Shown here one piece after another: positions 1 to 12,599 of a DNA stretch of 64,000 bases. Under the pieces are notes generated by a model. The model did not search any database. It saw nothing but the letters and a program-made list of their open reading frames with translations, and had not been told where the DNA came from. The stretch is from Saturnia japonica (Eukaryota; Arthropoda; Insecta; Lepidoptera; Saturniidae), in the NCBI GenBank assembly GCA_033032175.1, contig CM065304.1:4712001-4776000 (forward strand), read 5' to 3'. The position numbers and the translations under genes were made by a program. Each line of letters begins with the position of its first letter. Position 1 is the stretch's first letter.

Positions 1-912
1 AGCAAATCCTTCAGCTGTTGGGTTGTTGTTGCTCCGTCCAAGTCCTTCAAAACACGTCTCTGGAGCATGTCCCATGCGTGCTCGATGGGGTTAAGATCTG
101 GCGATTGTGCAGGCCAGGGCAATACCCGGATGTTCTCCGTTGCAAAATATTCACTGGTTCGCCGAGCTGTATATGAACGCGCATTGTCATGCATTAACCT
201 AAAATCGGAGCCAAAGGTTTGTGCAAATGGGTAGACATAAGGTCTGAGAATATCCTCAATGTAATTTTCAGCATTCATGTTTCCATTTACAAAAACGAGC
301 TCAGTTCGCATGTTCTTCATAATACCCGCCCATAACATAACTGTTGAGCCGCTGTATGGATGAACTTCCTGAACGCACCTGAGCCTTTCAGTATTTCCTG
401 GCCGACGATACACTCGCGCCCTTCTTGTATCAGGCTTAAACCCGAATCGCGACTCATCGGAAAACATAATTTTATCCCATTGTTCCTGGGTCCATGTTAT
501 GCGTTCTCTACACCATTCATATCGACGAGCGCGATTCCCGTGACGTATCGGTGGGCACCTGATTGGGCGTCGAGCTCGTAGGCCGTACTCATGCAGTCGA
601 TTTCGCACAGTTTGAGGACTTACATCAGCACCACTTGAAATTTGTAGCCTCAAACTTATCTCTCGAGCGGTTAACATTCGGCTGGCGTCTTGCAATCAGT
701 TGTATGTACCGGTCTTGCCGAGTGGTTGTACTCCTTTTACGGCCTCGATGCTGTTCAGCGGGTTCTCCTGTATTATTTTAGCACTGCCAAAGACGACAAA
801 TAACACTTCTATGAATGCCAAAATGTCGTGATACCTGAGATTGATTACTTCCCGCTTGCAACATCCCTACAGCTCTTTGCATTTCATCTGCCATCAAATG
901 ACGTCGCTTCAT
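1..912 (-). pseudogene. Tc1-type (DD34E) transposase, broken, cut by window edge
   Basis: Read on the minus strand from an ATG at 912. The N-terminus (MKRRHLMADEMQRA..., then SQVSRHFGIHRS) is a helix-turn-helix DNA-binding region. It meets an in-frame TAA at about 780 (RLWQC*NNTGEP), and a frame change is needed near 640. From about 640 to 1 one frame stays open: FSDESRFGF holds the first catalytic Asp, LMHDNARS the second, and SPDLNPIEHAWD the Glu. Counting residues between the second Asp and the Glu gives 34, the Tc1 spacing. The C-terminus continues past base 1. This is a dead cut-and-paste transposon; its terminal inverted repeats are not visible because the left end is outside the window and the right end is followed by the N gap. 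Confidence 0.9.
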
Positions 913-1013
913 GACGTAAAGAATATCTAACAATTCAATTTTGTCGCTAACTTTATTTAAATGGTTGGTAAAATTATAAAATCAAGACTAATCGTAGCAA
1001 TTAAAACGCACTT

Positions 1014-1113
1014 NNNNNNNNNNNNNNNNNNNNNNNNNNNNNNNNNNNNNNNNNNNNNNNNNNNNNNNNNNNNNNNNNNNNNNNNNNNNNNNNNNNNNNN
1101 NNNNNNNNNNNNN
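1014..1113. other. assembly gap (100 N)
   Basis: A run of exactly 100 N, the conventional length for a gap of unknown size. Sequence on its two sides need not be contiguous in the genome. Confidence 0.99.
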
Positions 1114-1680
1114 CGTGGCGGGTGTGCGGGAGCGAAGTTGACCGCCCGTTCTCTGCGGAGAAAACGGTGGTTACGCGGGCGTGGGCGGTGGCAAGCTCTG
1201 TTTGGAGAGACGGTGGTAGAGTAGTACGCGTTAGCTTTCTCTACCTTATCGTCGGGGTAGGTAAAAATGTTTCGCGGTCGGTGTTTTCCCCGTGAAGCGA
1301 TATATTGTCGGCGATTTCTCCGTGAGGCGGTAGGAGTAGGGACATAAGTAGCGGCTGCTTTAATTAACGGGCTTAGGTCCGTTCCTCGGTGTGAAGCCCT
1401 TGGGTCAGGCAGCCGCCCGCGCGATACAAGTGACACTCACTATACGTGCAACACTTAGCTACCCACATACAATATTACACACGTATGAACATACACACGT
1501 GCACACCACACAGGTACATGGGTTCTGTAAGGGACCTTTTTTTCTTTCTTTGCGCTAGTTAGTGTAGAAATACTTTCAAATCACTAAATACACAAACACA
1601 TGGTTCCTTTCTTCCTCCCAGGAAGAAGGGAACATGCATATGGGTATATGTTACTTAGCTCTTTTTTACGAATAGGGAAG
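1114..1680. repeat. GC-rich interspersed repeat, copy 1, partly inverted
   Basis: Shares long stretches with 12865-13420. From about 1370 to 1680 (TAGGTCCGTTCCTCGGTG, then GCAGCCGCCCGCGCGATAC, then the CA-rich stretch and TTCTGTAAGGGACC) it runs in the same direction as that copy. From 1114 to about 1355 it matches the reverse complement of 12870-13056. On the minus strand 957-1436 is open, but the frame runs through the N gap and its codons are not convincing. The family is not recognised; it may be an LTR or a non-LTR end. Confidence 0.6.
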
Positions 1681-1792
1681 GGTATGTATGGAGAGGCATC
1701 GGTAAGACGGTAGAGAAACCTATTCTGAATAGCTTGTAATCTTTTGAAATTAGTTTTTGACATATGTGCGAACGCGGGGCAACTATAATAAT

Positions 1793-1982
1793 AAGAGATA
1801 TAGCAAATTAATGTACTACATAATTGTAGGCATTAAAAAGACCTACAAAAAAGTCTGAGAGAGAATCTCCTAAGGAATACCCACAATAAGCATTTTTGTC
1901 ATTAAAATAGCCGGGAGCGGGGGACCAAGATTCGGGCGGGCATTCTGTAGTCCACGTGAACGAAGCCGCGGGCACAGCTAGT
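1793..1982 (-). repeat. RTE-like interspersed element fragment
   Basis: Ends with GCCGCGGGCACAGCTAGT, the reverse complement of the ACTAGCTGTGCCCGCGGC terminus seen at 10374, 32339, 34302 and 55812. The block ACCCACAATAAGCATTTTTG followed by GGGAGCGGGGG is shared with the other copies. In Lepidoptera such sequences are usually classed as non-autonomous RTE-like elements; that class is from general knowledge, while copy membership is seen directly. Confidence 0.65.
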
Positions 1983-2950
1983 CATAATTATAAAAACCAA
2001 TTATCGTATATGTAACTCTTCAAATAGATTTATTTGCTGCAAGAATGTCCATTTTCAAATAAAACGTACATCAATTATAAATATTATATTTTTGTCAAAG
2101 AGGGCATAATTTATAGTCGCCAGTAATTAAATAGTATATACTTTTATTAAATTTGTTACCCGAATTAAGAATGCTTGTCAAATATGTACGTACTAATTTT
2201 GTACAGAAAACCTTTTTTAAAAGATTTTTTAATTTACAACAGTATTAATTATTCGTAAGTTTCTAAAGTTATGAAGATTGCATTATAAGATACTATATAT
2301 AATATTTATGAGATAACCAAATGTGTATTACTTAATTAATTAAATATTTTAATATGAAAAATTATTCTCTGAAGGATTAACAGAGATATAAAATAATGTA
2401 CTGCACTAAGACTACGAACACGAGAAAGATATTATTCCTGAATTTTGATCATTTACATTGACATTTTTTCTCAGCTGTTCTTTCATTCCACATGTCCGAG
2501 ACGTGCAAGGTGGCACTGTTCAAGTCCACTGTACAACTTTGTCTACTGCATATCTGGTCGCTAAGTCGATGCTACCTTCAGATGTTTTCCGATCTCCATA
2601 CTTTAGACTCTTCCCTTTCCCGTTTAATGCCCCTCAATAGATAACCACAATTTACTACGCGACATTTACTGCCCGAATATTTATAAACATTTGACGCCAA
2701 TTTGACTGCAAAGCTAACAACTCCGAACTTCTTACTAATTTTAAACTACAATGTACAGCAAATCAACAGCAATTTGCTGTTACCAAAGGATCATGGAAGG
2801 AAGGGATGATAAACTGAATAGTTCTCTTTCGTGATAATAAAACAAACTAGCTACTATAATTGAAAACTTGAAAAACTAATTTATTATATATAAACTTGCG
2901 ATGAGATTGAACGCCAAACGCTACCTGCAATTTTTTCACAATTTGGATGC
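1983..2950. other. AT-rich stretch without a recognised gene
   Basis: No coding frame with family features. Short open frames here (for example 2458-2640) have no domain or codon signal. I see nothing further in it. Confidence 0.5.
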
Positions 2951-2959
2951 AGCTTTTAC

Positions 2960-3190
2960 TGTTTATCTGTCGATTCCAATTTGACTTCCATTTGCTTTTT
3001 GTTTGACACCACTTTCTGGTACAGTTTGGTATTCATTTGCTACTTCGGTTTTTCTTTACCGATCCATCTTTATATTTAACACAGTTCCTGTTACATCATT
3101 TTCATCCCTCCCCATGACATGCCCACACCACGCCACCTATAGTTCCTCAACTTCTCTACCAATTTTACTATTTTCATTCTTCCTCTGATA
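2960..3190 (-). pseudogene. LINE reverse-transcriptase C-terminal remnant
   Basis: The reverse complement reads RWRGVGHVM.RDENDVTGTVL with one frame change. This resembles the conserved 'LRW.GHVMRRDEN.V..TVL' tail of many non-LTR retrotransposon ORF2 proteins. Only the tail is present, and the catalytic reverse-transcriptase motifs are absent. Call is from motif recall, with no alignment. Confidence 0.5.
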
Positions 3191-3904
3191 TAATAATTGT
3201 TACCTTTATTCAGTCTAAGTAATTACACTCCATATCCATCTGAACATTTGCATCTTTTGCACGTGAAATCCTCTTTCATCCATTTGTACGTAACTGTCAA
3301 AAAATAATTGAATTATTGAAAGAATTGGATCCTTCTTTGCCATTACAATTTGTTCTAATTCAATAAAGTACGTCTTTGCTAAATAAATTGTAAGAAGATT
3401 TATCGCAGCGGCAACGCCTAATATATCCTTTGATAGACTGAATCCAGAGCACTTGAGTTCTGAGTAAGAGCAATACTTTGTTAGAAAGAAAATGATACGA
3501 CTAAGCTTATCAGGTGTTTTAATGGACTTCCTTGGAATAAGAACAATTGTTATAAATGCACCATACATAGTGTTTCTAAATACAGTGAAACCTAATTGAT
3601 TAGTATAATTATCTATCGATTTCTATAAAAAATAAGCTCCATAAATATCGTATAGACTGTTTAATTCATTTGTGCGTACACCCCTATGCGTGCGTAAAGC
3701 GTGTACAGATACAGAGTCAACGTGTGCGTGTCAAAAGGTACAATCAAGCACACCAGCGAATTATATTGGTTATTTTGCTTATATTATGTCAACAGTTATA
3801 CATCTTATTTGTTCAAATTTAAAATTCATCAACACCTTAATTAGGTAAATGCATGTATATTGAACATATTATTCCATATGGCTATCACTAGAATTATCCT
3901 ATAC

Positions 3905-4325
3905 CATTATTAAATTTGTAATGACAAAATAACAGTTTTTACTAAATGCATATGAAAGTTATATACGATACCCTATAACATACAGCACATTTTTAAAAAG
4001 GTCTTTCTGTCTGTTTGTTCCGAGTAATCTCTGAATCAGTTGGACCGATTTTGACGAGACTTTCATTGAAAGATAGCTGATTTTATAGGTAGTAACTTAG
4101 GCTACTTTTATTTTAGAAAAATAATTAGTGTTCCACACAAAAAAAAACCTGGTCATGGTAAATCAATTCGGGCGCTGAAATGGCTTGCGCTGAGTAAACC
4201 GTAAGATATATAGCAAATTAATGTACTAATTAATTGTAAACATTAAAATGACCTAGAATAAGTCCGCGAAAGTATATGACTATATTCTAAGTAAAACCCA
4301 CAATAAGCATTTTTGTCTTTCCTTT
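3905..4325 (-). repeat. RTE-like interspersed element fragment
   Basis: Begins with TAATGACAAAATAACAG and 'ACTAAATGCATATGAAAGT', the reverse complement of the 3' part of the copies at 10374 and 32339. It carries the 'GTCTGTTTGTTCCGAGTAATC' block and ends near ACCCACAATAAGCATTTTTG (4295-4318), short of the CTAGT terminus. Same family as 5728-6457. Confidence 0.65.
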
Positions 4326-4591
4326 TAACCTAAATCACTTATGAAACTCAAATAATCCCCAATTTATTTAAAAATGTATAATGAAAAAGAAAATATTTTA
4401 TTTCATGTACGAAGCCCGCTCTGTTGACATTGAAACCAACGGTTTCAAAGTTATTTCGGCCCCGGAAACAGAGCTGCTTGTTTGTAGACAACGTGAAATC
4501 TAGAACTTTTATAAAGGTTTCATATGTGAGAATAATATATACGTACGTACTTTTTGTTTTCTGCCTGTAATAATAAGAGATGGTTGCTGTA

Positions 4592-4614
4592 CATTCATTC
4601 ATTCATTCATTCAT
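4592..4614. repeat. ATTC microsatellite
   Basis: Five to six uninterrupted tetranucleotide units of ATTC. Confidence 0.9.
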
Positions 4615-4924
4615 AAGTGGTTCATTTATTCTTAACCACAAGTATACCGTAGTCTGGATTAGAGACTTAGTTAGAAATTTATCGTTTCGGTCAAACGTAA
4701 AATTCTCGAGTTTCTTAATAACGGAGTTGTGGTTAGTGTTCAGTTTCCTTTAAATTAATAACTAATACCAGATATCTAATCTAATACTTATGTGGGCAAT
4801 TCTTGTAAGTATATATATCTATCTATATCTTCTATATATACATATCATAAAAACTTAACTAATCGATGTCTGCGCATAGAAGAAATACGATAAAAACTAT
4901 TATTGGGGGCTTTTATCAACGTAA

Positions 4925-5070
4925 CAGAACCCAAAACAATGATTGTAAGAATTTTTGTCTGTTTGTCTGTTTGCCAACGTTTTTTTCGCGCTAATCTCAG
5001 AAACAGCTTAACTAATTTGGAAACGGTTTTCACTAATATATTGTGGTAAGGTTCATATAACATTTAGTGT
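4925..5070 (-). repeat. RTE-like element tail fragment
   Basis: The 'TTTTTGTCTGTTTGTCTGTTTGCC' region followed by CGCGCTAATCTCAGAAACAG is the reverse complement of the 3' segment found in this class of element (glycine-rich motif-free, non-coding). Confidence 0.5.
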
Positions 5071-5727
5071 ATGCTTTACTTCAATAAGTTCATAAATAAA
5101 AAGTTATATCAATTTAAAAATCACGTCGAAAATTTGTTCGATAAAAATGCTGTAAAATAACTCTTCAGCTGAATTGTGATGGTTTGTAAAATGATGATGA
5201 TTTAATCTTTTCATAAAGTTAAAAATGGAGAGATTAAAAAGTTTTAAATTTCAATATAACTTGTTCTCAGATTTATGTGATAAATCATATTAAAAGGGAG
5301 TCAGCATAGGCTGGATATTTGCTAAGGATGGCAATTCATTTCGAAAAAGATCGATTCGAATCGAACTCTTAAGAATCGATTCACAAAAAAATTTAAGTCT
5401 AAAAGATAGATATCTCAAAAATAAAGATTCACTTTCGGATTTGTATTAACAATATAAAAATTCCTAAAATAGAAAATGAAAAGGACACCACAACAGTTGT
5501 TCTTTTGTCATTTTTACCATACTAAAGTATCGGTTATTAAGTTATTATAGAGAAACATAGAAAGAGAATTTATTACAGGTATATAGTGAAAGAGAATTCA
5601 TTTCAAAAATTAATTATTATAAACTGTTGTCGTTATTTTATTGTTGGGTAATAATTTACTGTTAGTATTTTAATTGGTAAATGACACCATAGAAAATGAC
5701 TGCATAATGAATGAATTGAATAATCCA

Positions 5728-6457
5728 TACCTACTAATATTATAAATGCGAAAGTAATTCTGTCTGTCCCGTCTGTTGCATTTTCTAGACCGCTGAACCA
5801 ATTTTGAAGAATTTTCGTTGAGAAAGGACAAAGGCTACTATTGGAAATAAAATTGGAAGGGGTGAAATGGGGGGTGAAAGTTCGTATGAAAAAAAACAAT
5901 TTTGATGAATTTTGGTATAGAGATATGTTGGACTTTGGAGAAAAACTTTGGCTACCTTATGTGGTGAAAATAAAACTTTAATGGGTGAAATATGGGTTGA
6001 AGGTCTGTACGAAGAACCCATCAAACCAATTTTGTTGAATAGAGATATGTTGTACCTTGGAGATGGACATAGGGTACCTTATGACGCCATGATAAAACAA
6101 GAAGGAGTCAAATAGGGGATGTAATTTTGTACGAAGAACCCACTATTTCTCAATTTAGGGATATGAAAACTCATATTTATGCTTTTAGGAAAAAATAAAA
6201 GGGTTTCGCGTTTTTGAAAAATAAATCCGCAATTTGGTACAATAGGGGATGATTTACCATACCAAACACAGAATGATAAATCCATCCATGATTTTATTTT
6301 GGTTTGTCGCATTTAGAGTCAGTGTTTATATGCAGTAATATAGAGGGGTGGTAGGGATCGCGACCAACATTTTTATCTTTAAAATAGCCGGGAGCGGAGG
6401 AGCAAGATTCGCGCGGGCATTCTGTAGTCCGCGTGAGCGAAGCCACGGGCACAGCTA
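5728..6457 (-). repeat. near-complete RTE-like non-autonomous element
   Basis: Runs from CCATACCTACTAATATTATAAATGCGAAAG at the left, the reverse complement of the typical 3' tail 'CATTTATAATATTAGTA', to AGCCACGGGCACAGCTAGT at the right, the reverse complement of the 5' terminus. At about 730 bp it is the fullest copy in the window. Open frames inside it (5633-5899, 5785-6024, 6079-6312 minus) belong to the repeat, not to a gene. Confidence 0.7.
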
Positions 6458-7008
6458 GTTGTATTATAAAAATAACTTCAGGTTGCTTACAAGGTGCAAC
6501 CGTATGCGACTCGAAACACATCTCGCTACCAATCGATGGCTAAACGTTATAATATATCAATTTTATAACATGCTATAACCATTAGACCTCAAAAGTATCA
6601 TCTATCCTCTACAGTCTACGTGGTCATCACATACGCAATGATAGCCCACTCGGACACCACGTCGAAGAGTTATAGTTTGAATCCTTTAATGAAACTCGAA
6701 TTTCCAAACGATCAAAATCTTACGACAAAAGCATGGCATGTTGTCACTCGCCTGGCTAGCTCAGCCGAGTCGAAAAGTTGTTGCCAATCTCCCATCATTG
6801 TTTTCTGCTGGCTACATTAAAGACCAGATTTCAAAGCGGTTTAGCAAATTACCATTGTGACAACTACATTACTTAATAATGATTTTGAATCTTGTGACAT
6901 ACTATAAAATATAAAACTATCTTCTTCGTTCATTTAAGAGCTCTTGTCGGTGTAGCAGTTATATTATATATAATTATACCTAATTATTATTATATAATAT
7001 TATAGGAC
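6458..7008. other. stretch without a recognised gene
   Basis: The plus-strand frame 6620-6820 has no recognisable domain. 6957-7010 is a very AT-rich near-palindrome. Nothing else is visible. Confidence 0.5.
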
Positions 7009-7150
7009 AAGGCTATAGGCTATATAATATCACGCTACGACCAATAGGAGCGGAGCATCAATGAAAAATGTTGCAAAAACGGGGATAATTTATTCCTTTT
7101 AAAAGTTTTCATTGCGTGCGCTGCGAAGATGGTTAAAATTACGCAACAAT
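7009..7150 (+). repeat. interspersed repeat shared with 20868-20998
   Basis: The two loci share TATATAATATCACGCTACG, CCAATAGGAGC and ATGTTGCAAAAACGGG in the same order and orientation, with a few percent divergence. The arrangement resembles the inner part of RTE-like elements of Lepidoptera ('GGCTATATAATATCACGC'). Confidence 0.65.
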
Positions 7151-9580
7151 GTTATGTGACGGAAATGTCCTAAACATATTATGTCTATCTTTTACGATCA
7201 TTCTAAATAAACATTTTATTTCAATGAATATCTCAGGAGATATCACAGTTTTAATATAACTCCGCAGCAAAATAATAATCAAGTAACGCGCGTGCATTTT
7301 AGCTGAATGACGTGGATGCGGGCGGCACCTATAAATTATATTCTAGGTGCCTACGACAATTGTTATTTGTTTCTGCCTACGTCCCACTCTCTCTCTTTCT
7401 TATTTGACGCAGACAAAATTGCGCGATCAGCTAGTAAGAATATATTTATAAATTTACTAGCCTTGTCTTTCTCTGTCCTTTCTCTGCATTATCCGGTAGT
7501 TAATGGGTTGACCAGATCGCTACCTACCGGATTCTTACATACCTATGGGCTGTGAACCATAGTCTCGATTAAATAAATATACTATGTGAATTTCATCTCA
7601 GTTGGTCAAGTCGTTGAGAAGTTATAGAATAATTATGAGATACCATACGAATAGAATACAGACTCATAGATATTGCATTTGTAAATAATATTGTATATCA
7701 GGCCACTGAGGCCACGTAGATACATGTCTATCTGAATATTTAATAGGATATAAATGGTTTACTTTACTAGGTATCTTAAGGTTTATTCTAGTGCATCAGT
7801 AAATAATAGTTTAGTGTACTAAATTATTTAAAATATGTTGTTATAATTTATTATAATATTCATGGAACCTCGATTCAACTGAGATCTTTGTAGCAGATAC
7901 TAACTACGCTGGAAGAATTATTTTGAAAATTGGCATTATTATATATTTATACTGCATTATTCGCTCCCGTGAACTACAAAATGGCATCGAACGGGCACAT
8001 GCAACCTCCGCTCCCGGTTATTTGCTTATTCTGAGTGACAAAATTATTATCTACAATTATGTAGTGCATTAATTTGATTGATATATAATATTAACAAGAG
8101 ATACAAAACGTAACATTAAAATAATTACAAGAATTTAATTAACAATAGTATTAAACGAATATCTGTCACTCATGCGCACATGAAAGTCTAAATGTAACTG
8201 TCTCAAAAACTAAAAATACTAAACTTAATAATCAATCCCGCCAAAACAAACCACTCCTATTGAGGTGGGCCGCGGCCGCTGTTGTCGGCACTTTGATCAT
8301 TTCCACAGACCGATGAAGCGTTAGACATTCCCAACTTTTATTTTATAAGCTGAGTTACCCCTACTGACTTTTCTTTTTATGGAATTTAGAAGTTATAGCT
8401 GTCATTTTTAATACAATTAGACCATCAATTGTACTCTGACGTAACAAGAAGCTCGTTACTACAAAAATTATATTAGAATATTAAATTAACCTAGTTGGAT
8501 ATTCACGTACACAATTATAAAAACTATTTAATCTTTATGGTTGATTTTGTACATGAAATTAAAAATGTAATGGAACAGAATAATTTAATAGTTGAAATTA
8601 ATTGCAATTATGATCGACAGTCAATTAATCTATCAGAAGGAATTTAAAACAGAATTGTTGTACTTTATGTTAACAGACTTTTCGTTTTTAGTCCGGCCAA
8701 TACTTTAATTTGAAAACAGGTAGGTACGTCACAAAAATCGAAAATTACTTGCAAGTTTTATCGTGAACGCCACCTCTAATTCTTTTATGTCGCTTGCAAA
8801 TTTAATACCTACACCAGCGTGTGTAGGTTTGTGTGTAAAATGAACGACTAAATTGCGAAAGTGCGAAAAACCTAAAGTGTAGTACTGTAATACATAATGC
8901 ATTGTTTCGTACTGAGTTAGATAGTTAGAAAAAATGAGGAAATTTTACGATATGTATTTCTGAATCTTACAAAACAAAACACAATAGTGACAATAATTAA
9001 TTTAGTATGTGCAGATTCTACGTCACAAGGTTCAATTTGAACCTTATTTCATAAGGCCACGGAGGATTTAAATCGGTAAGCTGTTTCATACCTAATTTTT
9101 TTATAAATAACTTAAATACAAAATTTAATTTAAATTTCATTTATGTAATTTTTTACCATTAGTGGCAAATTGAACCCGGTACTTTGATCGGATTGAAAGC
9201 GGCTAGGTAGAGATTAGCACAGTGGCAAAGTAGATAAGTTAGGTATTTAGACAAATGTTGTAAATAAGTATTTGTGCGATCGCTAGCTACCGGCCGCGCG
9301 AGACTGGCGCCGCGCCTGCGCTCGGTCGTCCATTGACCCAACGTCAGCTGTTTTTGATTTTGTTTCATTGCTGGTTTTTTTTAACTAAAGTAATGTATTT
9401 TTTTTTTAATTATCGTTTCATTTGCTGTACTAAAATGATGGAGGGTGAATAATGCTAATAAAACGTTATAAAAATATGATTTTTTTTTTCATTATTATCG
9501 ATATTTTTTCTGAACCATTAATAAAGGTGTCATTAGTACTATCGTCTGTTTTCGTTTTCGGGAGCGGTCTACTAATACCC
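7151..9580. other. intergenic or intronic DNA with one repeat fragment
   Basis: 7950-8090 is a fragment of an RTE-like element (ATTCGCTCCCGTGAACTAC to TAGTGCATTAATTTGATTG) that recurs at 9585-9725. 9262-9345 is a short GC-rich patch inside a minus-strand open frame with no recognisable domain. The rest is AT-rich and shows no gene. Confidence 0.5.
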
Positions 9581-9584
9581 AGTA

Positions 9585-10010
9585 TATATACTGCATTATT
9601 CGCTCCCGTGGACTACAAAATATCATCGATCGGGCACATGCAACCCCCGCTCACGGTTATATGCTTATTCTGAGTGATAGAATTATTATCTACATTTATG
9701 TGGTGCATTAATTTGATTAATATATATCCTATGGTTTACTAAGCGTAAGACATTCAAGCGCCCGAATTGATTCACCATGACCAGTTTTTTTTTATTTGCG
9801 CGGAACCCTAATTTCTTTATCTAACATAATAGTAGGTAGTTTAAGTCTTATAACATCAACATCAACTATATGCAATGTAAACAGACAGACAACAATTTTA
9901 AAAATTTGTGTTTTGTTATAATTACCTTAAATACCTTATATATACTTTTAGTAAAAAAAACTGTTATTTTGACATTACAAACAGACAAACAAAAACTGAT
10001 TATATAAATT
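9585..10010 (+). repeat. RTE-like element fragment
   Basis: Repeats the 7950 block (CATTATTCGCTCCCGTGGAC) and continues through 'AAGCGCCCGAATTGATTCACC' and 'ACATTACAAACAGACAAAC', segments shared with 10374-10912 and 32339-32836. Confidence 0.65.
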
Positions 10011-10029
10011 ATGAAATTAATAAGAACAT

Positions 10030-10135
10030 AACATACCATCACGCCTGTATCCACGAAATGTTAGGCAGAAGTACACTAATGTACATCCACAGTTCGCAGG
10101 TTGTTTTTAAATACGTCTGTTGAAGTGCATTTATG
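10030..10135 (-). repeat. tRNA-derived SINE fragment
   Basis: Contains ACCATCACGCCTGTATCC and GTACACTAATGTACATCC, matching 23313-23412 and 23040-23130. It is the 3' body of the SINE lying in reverse, without the tRNA-like head. Confidence 0.65.
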
Positions 10136-10373
10136 TATAATTAAGCAAACAGGATTTCCGATATAAAATCAATAGTACATAATTAGGCTATCAGTTTGCT
10201 ATTCATTTCGTATGACGTCGCTTCGATGCGAATATTTCGCGATCCGAGAGCGCAACCTTACAAAAATCATTTGTGAGTGATGAGTAATAGAGATAACAAA
10301 CACCTTGGCTTTCTTATTATATACTACCTACTGTTATTTGGACTACAACTAACATTTCTTTGATTTATTTAAG

Positions 10374-10912
10374 TACTAGCTGTGCCCGCGGCTTTGCTCA
10401 CATGGACTACCTACTGAATACCGTCGATCAGGCACACACGCAAATCTTGCTACCCCCGCTCCTGGTTATTTTAAAGACAAAAATGCTTATTGTGGGTGTT
10501 TCTTAGAAGATAAACATATACACTCGTTGACTTTTTTGTAGGTATGTATTTTTAATGTCTAAAATTATTTGGTACATTCTTATGGTTTACTCAGCAAAAG
10601 CCATTTAAGCGTCCGAGTTGATTCACCATGAATAGTTTTTTTTTTAATATGTTCGGAATACAAATCCTTTTTGTAATATAAAAGTACCCTAAGGTACTCC
10701 CTATAAGATCAGCTGTCAATCAGTGAAAGCCACGCCAAAATCAGTCCAAACGTTTCCAAGATTACCCGGAACAAACAGACAGATAGATAAAAATTTATAA
10801 AATGGGCTTTTGTTACAGGTATCGTATATACTTTCATATGCATTTAGTAAAAAGCTGTTATTTTGACGTTACAAACAGACACTTCAATTTTATTAATTGT
10901 ATAGATTAGGAA
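10374..10912 (+). repeat. RTE-like non-autonomous element
   Basis: Starts with ACTAGCTGTGCCCGCGGC at 10375 and ends in TTTTATTAATTGTATAGATTAGG. It is collinear with 32339-32836, including AAATGCTTATTGTGGGTGTT, the 'CGAGTTGATTCACCATGA' block and TAGTAAAAAGCTGTTATTTTG. Confidence 0.75.
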
Positions 10913-11850
10913 TGTCAAAATATAAGCCTAATTAATTTAATATAACACCTCTAAATACGACCTGAGACTTACGAATGTCTCAGTGCTAGTGTATTAAGTA
11001 AGTATCAATTTAAAATGAATTTGGTACCTTCCAAAAATGAAGCCGAAAACACTGAAAATGTGGCTGATGTGAGTAGGTATAACTAACTATACAGTAGTCG
11101 TCGCCACGAGTACATGCTTTGTAGCTAACAAAACTATAACTTGAATCATTTCTAATTAGCGCCATATACTAGTGGTAACTTTCGATTAAATTCAATAGAA
11201 CATCGATAAGATTAAAAAAAAAATGTACGTGTAACCTTTACGAGCGTTTGATTTAAAACTTTTTCGACCTTGTATAGCACGAGCTCAAAGTAGCGGTACT
11301 ACACCCTCCCTCACCCCATACGCGCAGCGCCGTGCGCGTGAGCGTCGACCGCCACCACGTTATAGGCAAGGGTTTTTCACTGGCAAGTCCTTTACGTATG
11401 CGCGCCTGTTTTGTTTTATTGAGCGCTCAGATGGCGTTACTTATATAAATATCGTGTATAACACTTTTGTATGTTTTGTTTGATATATTGTGGGTCGTGT
11501 CTTTCATAATAACATTAAATTAGTATATTCCTAAAATGATAGTTTCATTTCTATGCGATACTTGCACAATATATTCTGACCTAGTAATAGAAAATGCAAA
11601 CGTAGAAAAACATTTTCTTTTTCGGTAAATCTGTTTGGAACAGAACAATAATATGGATGAATATTTGGTATTGTTAACATAAATTGAGAGCAATGCATAA
11701 ACGCAATACACACAAATATTATTTATTCTATACAACATGTTTAATTATATTACAACTAGCGGTTTGCCCGCGGCTCCACACACGTTTATAGTTGCGCAGT
11801 AGTTATTTTCATCCCGTAATTTATTTATTTCATCCATTTTGGTTTGTCAT
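10913..11850 (+). repeat. diverged repeat shared with 32860-33460
   Basis: Two blocks match the second locus in order: 'ACATCGATAAGATT' with 'ATGTACGTGTAACCTTTACG' (11200-11250), and TATTCTGACCTAGTAATAG through CTAGCGGTTTGCCCGCGGC to TTGCGCAGTAGTTATTTT (11570-11815). Minus-strand open frames at 11520-11738 fall in this repeat and are not genes. Confidence 0.65.
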
Positions 11851-12149
11851 TCGTATGCTGCCGTATCAAATAAGGAATTGCGTATTTTTCCCGTGTATAA
11901 TTTTCATCAAAATCGGTTGAACATTATTATTCCATTCTACGACTTCGAATGTATTATTAAATATTCTTATAACCTTCCATATTATATATATGCTTCTCGT
12001 CTACAAAATTCGATCAGAATCAGTTGAGAATCCATGAATAATATTTTTTTTTATTACGATTTCTAGATGTAACAATATTGACAATTCTTATAGCTCATCA
12101 ATTAGGTAATTAACTATACTTCTTGAATACAAAATTCAATCAAAATCGG

Positions 12150-12525
12150 ATAAGACCAAAAAAAAAATTATTGCATATTCGTCGTACCTCTCAGTTACAG
12201 TACCGTCATCTGCGTACCCAACGATACTGGGTTTTAGCAGATCTTTGATGTGCAGCAGGAATCATGTCGCTGAGAGTACAGATCCCTGAGGAACTCCGGC
12301 ATTTATAGCCTTGGCGTCAGACGAGCAGCCATCAACAACCACTTGTATTGTCCTGTCCCTCAGAAAATCACTGGTCCAGGTTCGCAGGCGATCGGAGATT
12401 CCATAAGCCCGGAGCTTGAAATTTAAGAGTTATGAAATTTGCATGCCAAACCTTATCAAACGCCTTACCAACATCTAAAGAGACAGCAACAGCCTCTCCG
12501 TTTCTTCAGTTTCTTATTTATGAAG
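12150..12525 (-). pseudogene. Jockey/CR1-type reverse-transcriptase fragment
   Basis: The reverse complement gives, in shifting frames, VSLDVGKAFDKVWHA, then RLRTWTSDFLRDRTIQVVVD, then AGVPQGSVLS and VGYADDGTVTERY. These are the ordered reverse-transcriptase motifs (catalytic D in the palm, GxPQGSxLS, and the YADD box) of Jockey- or CR1-like LINEs. There are at least two frame changes and a stop, and both ends of the ORF are missing, so it is a dead fragment of about 125 codons. Confidence 0.85.
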
Positions 12526-12599
12526 ATATAGGTACATAGAAAAAAACTTACTTTGGCTTTGAAAAAAATTAAAAAACTGAATACTACTTTATATATTGT

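Noticed and set aside
3215..3568. 117-codon minus-strand open frame
   Set aside because: A weak cyclin-like or LINE-tail-like look was considered (ILGVAAAINLL), but no motif is firm enough to report a gene.
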